A stretch of 64,000 bases of DNA from Paraflavitalea pollutisoli. GTDB taxonomy: Bacteria; Bacteroidota; Bacteroidia; Chitinophagales; Chitinophagaceae. The notes below the pieces were generated by a model. The model was not told the DNA's origin. It ran no database searches and saw nothing but the letters and a program-made list of their open reading frames with translations. The position numbers and the translations under genes are program-made. Location: NCBI RefSeq assembly GCF_029360705.1, contig NZ_JARKMX010000008.1:1921949-1985948 (forward strand), given 5' to 3'. The stretch's first letter is position 1. Each line of letters opens with the position of its first letter. Positions 63,301-64,000 of this stretch are shown one piece after another.

Positions 63301-64000
63301 GCATCCAGGGAAATGAATATTTCCCGGCCGGCCGTATCCACCATCCTTTCCAGCACATGCTTGCGGTTGTAGTAGAAGTGAACAGCCAGCCCAGCCACAT
63401 TGGAAAGGCGAACAGGTTTGAATACATTGTCATACCGGCATGCGTAATGATAGGTCAGGCGGCTGCCATGCTCGAACAACGTATATTGTTTGTGGCCGAC
63501 ACGGGTAAGCGTAAGCTTTTCGGCCCGGTTGTAAAAAGAATCGCCTTCAGCGAGTAGCGGAAAGGCCGTGGCTCGGCCATCGGGCAACGTGATGCCGATG
63601 CAATGATCCCCCGGCATTTCCAGCAGCGTAAGATCATAACTGAGGTGCGTACCATGTCCCAACAATCCTTCGTACCCCGAATCGGAATACCAGTTGCGTT
63701 CCCAACGAATGGGAATAGGGCCTGGCAGTTCAAAATCGACTCCTTCATACAGCACACTGCCATTGATGAGGTTTACGGGTTCGAAACCATGCTTACAGAA
63801 TTTTTTAGACAGGCTTTCCGTGCATTTGAATTTTTTCAGCACTCCATGATTGAGGGCGGTTAGTCCCTTCTTGAGCGCCTTACCGCCAATCTTCATCAGC
63901 GCGCCGAAGCCAAATGACATGGCCAGGGCCATGAGCATCCCCATGAGGTCGGGCACATAGGGGCCACCTACAATCACCGGCTTGCCCAATGGGATGGGGA
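60324..64000 (-). CDS. Rhs-repeat toxin with C-terminal deaminase-like domain, partial
   Basis: More than 1225 residues; the reading frame runs off the right edge, so the N-terminus (probably a PAAR-like or VgrG-linked region) is missing. Hydrophobic segment (LMGMLMALAMSFGFGALM) lies near the edge. Then a DUF6531-like start (PVNLINGSVLYEGVDFELPGP) and over 25 YD/Rhs repeats (for example YDEFANLAWARYE) end in DPNSWIDPLGL, the core/toxin junction. The last 140 residues have GHAETTIIDYA and SRPICPECAKAL, the zinc signature of deaminase-fold toxins. A T6SS effector; immunity follows. Confidence 0.88.
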   Translation of the reverse strand, partial: PIPLGKPVIVGGPYVPDLMGMLMALAMSFGFGALMKIGGKALKKGLTALNHGVLKKFKCTESLSKKFCKHGFEPVNLINGSVLYEGVDFELPGPIPIRWERNWYSDSGYEGLLGHGTHLSYDLTLLEMPGDHCIGITLPDGRATAFPLLAEGDSFYNRAEKLTLTRVGHKQYTLFEHGSRLTYHYACRYDNVFKPVRLSNVAGLAVHFYYNRKHVLERMVDTAGREIFISLDAFDRIVKVEGAHRGERRTFVEYAYNEAGDLTAIADALGSTTHIRYANHLMVEKTDRNGQTFYWEYDGPSTGARCTHTWGEGGLLEGFIEYNEGYNVVVNSIGEKRIFYYDDNDLCIQETDATGNSLLHEYTDTPELYREIDEEGNITGFVYDERGNLAARQNPDGAVTTLLYDETGLVKMITDPVGNATVYVHKDGQLRSVVKASRSVTSYYYDELGRPTVIENERGKRTYLQYDNDHNLIEMSFPGGATARWEYDAWGHCTIVVNPEGQTQGFTYDALGRVVRIRNYDGNKVQFRYDAYREVVYAEDNNRKMKFEYTPLGSITMMEENGVRVYYNYDTEDRMVSLINEKREVYRFRYDHRGKVVEETGFDGGVRRYERNSAGRITSLRQPGGQHTRYEYDLAGRVVRIEYPDGTWDAYTYDAAGRLVEAVNEVTTVTMVRDSGGRVIQETQEGYVVQNRYDHAGKRTALTSGLGASLQIDRNEAGFVDRVQAANREGVQWEAKLAYNILGLETERLLPGGVIATFDYDKAGRPLEQGVRSNGHALRHRIYTWNVSERLQSMVNGLTRGTVQYGYDEFANLAWARYEDNTTEYRTADKAGNLYHSKEQTDSEYGPGGKLLHANGVVFAYDDAGNRISKRTPDGQEWKYTWRGNGQLKEVHRPDGKTVTFEYDALGRRTAKLFDGKITRWVWDGNKPLHEWTYPVGERPVTVIDEWGMMVPSKPEPTHEVITWIFDEGSSRPAAKLTGDQTYSIVTDYLGTPVEMFDGEGRQTWSVEYDIYGGIRKQYAGAAGDCPFRYQGQYEDAETGLSYNRFRYYSAEEGAYISEDPVRMLAGRRFYSYVADPNSWIDPLGLAPVPVQTPSQATPLQSVPSNADLQAKADAIADANPNSKGWKTTAVGYATDADGNGYLIVASSDKHLSPAQRDALDLNKGELRASGLGHAETTIIDYAKANNLNVEAIAASRPICPECAKALDAEGIEPASPLKKVSCG

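Overview
The window comes from a Bacteroidota chromosome, most likely a Chitinophagaceae-type soil or freshwater bacterium. The evidence is a SusC/SusD pair, a type IX-sorted secreted protein, the Bacteroidota-type (subtype iii) type VI secretion system with TssN and TssO and without TssJ/L/M, promoter words of the TAnnTTTG type, and a tilS/rhomboid/RlmH housekeeping set. I infer genus only loosely.

Positions 1-14,906 look like the integrase-proximal and early half of a prophage (or phage-like integrative element). A tyrosine integrase (13,591-14,676) lies beside the 3' end of a tRNA-Arg gene (14,833-14,906), the likely attachment site. A CI-like repressor (12,160-12,762) diverges from a small Cro-like protein (11,896-12,075) across a 14-bp perfect palindrome. 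The leftward early genes then run to the window edge: small proteins, a cassette of tiny overlapping ORFs, a structured non-coding stretch carrying a tRNA-Phe, then a tightly packed recombination/replication operon. That operon holds an ERF annealing protein, a RecB-like nuclease fused to an FtsK-type motor, a lone DnaA domain IV, a possible replisome organiser, DUF1064, a helicase-methyltransferase fusion and zinc/HNH proteins. The other end of the element and its structural genes lie left of the window. A secreted DUF4468 protein (13,055-13,594) is a likely lysogenic-conversion gene.

Positions 14,907-16,000 hold no convincing gene. The chromosome then gives a SusC-SusD-TlpA/DUF4369 locus (16.0-21.8 kb), an FBH1/UvrD-like helicase, an exported PHP phosphodiesterase, a DHFR-like reductase, a class V aminotransferase divergent from an Lrp/AsnC regulator, a three-gene RND efflux operon with an 18-bp perfect palindrome upstream (27.8-34.3 kb), and a double PA14-like, type IX-sorted protein. 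Core genes follow: an AI-2E-family permease, rlmH, a rhomboid protease, tilS, a TPR protein, etfB-etfA, a bifunctional nuclease, ispE, rocD and two small envelope proteins (36.2-46.9 kb).

Positions 47.3-64.0 kb are a type VI secretion locus. A leftward operon (tssH-tssB-tssC-tssN-tssK-tssO-PKD protein) diverges from a rightward one (tssE-tssF-tssG), with an inverted repeat between them. Converging from the right edge is a 5'-truncated Rhs protein ending in a deaminase-like toxin domain, followed by an SMI1/KNR4-type immunity candidate and a second unrecognised gene. Hcp, VgrG, TssQ and TssR are not in the window.
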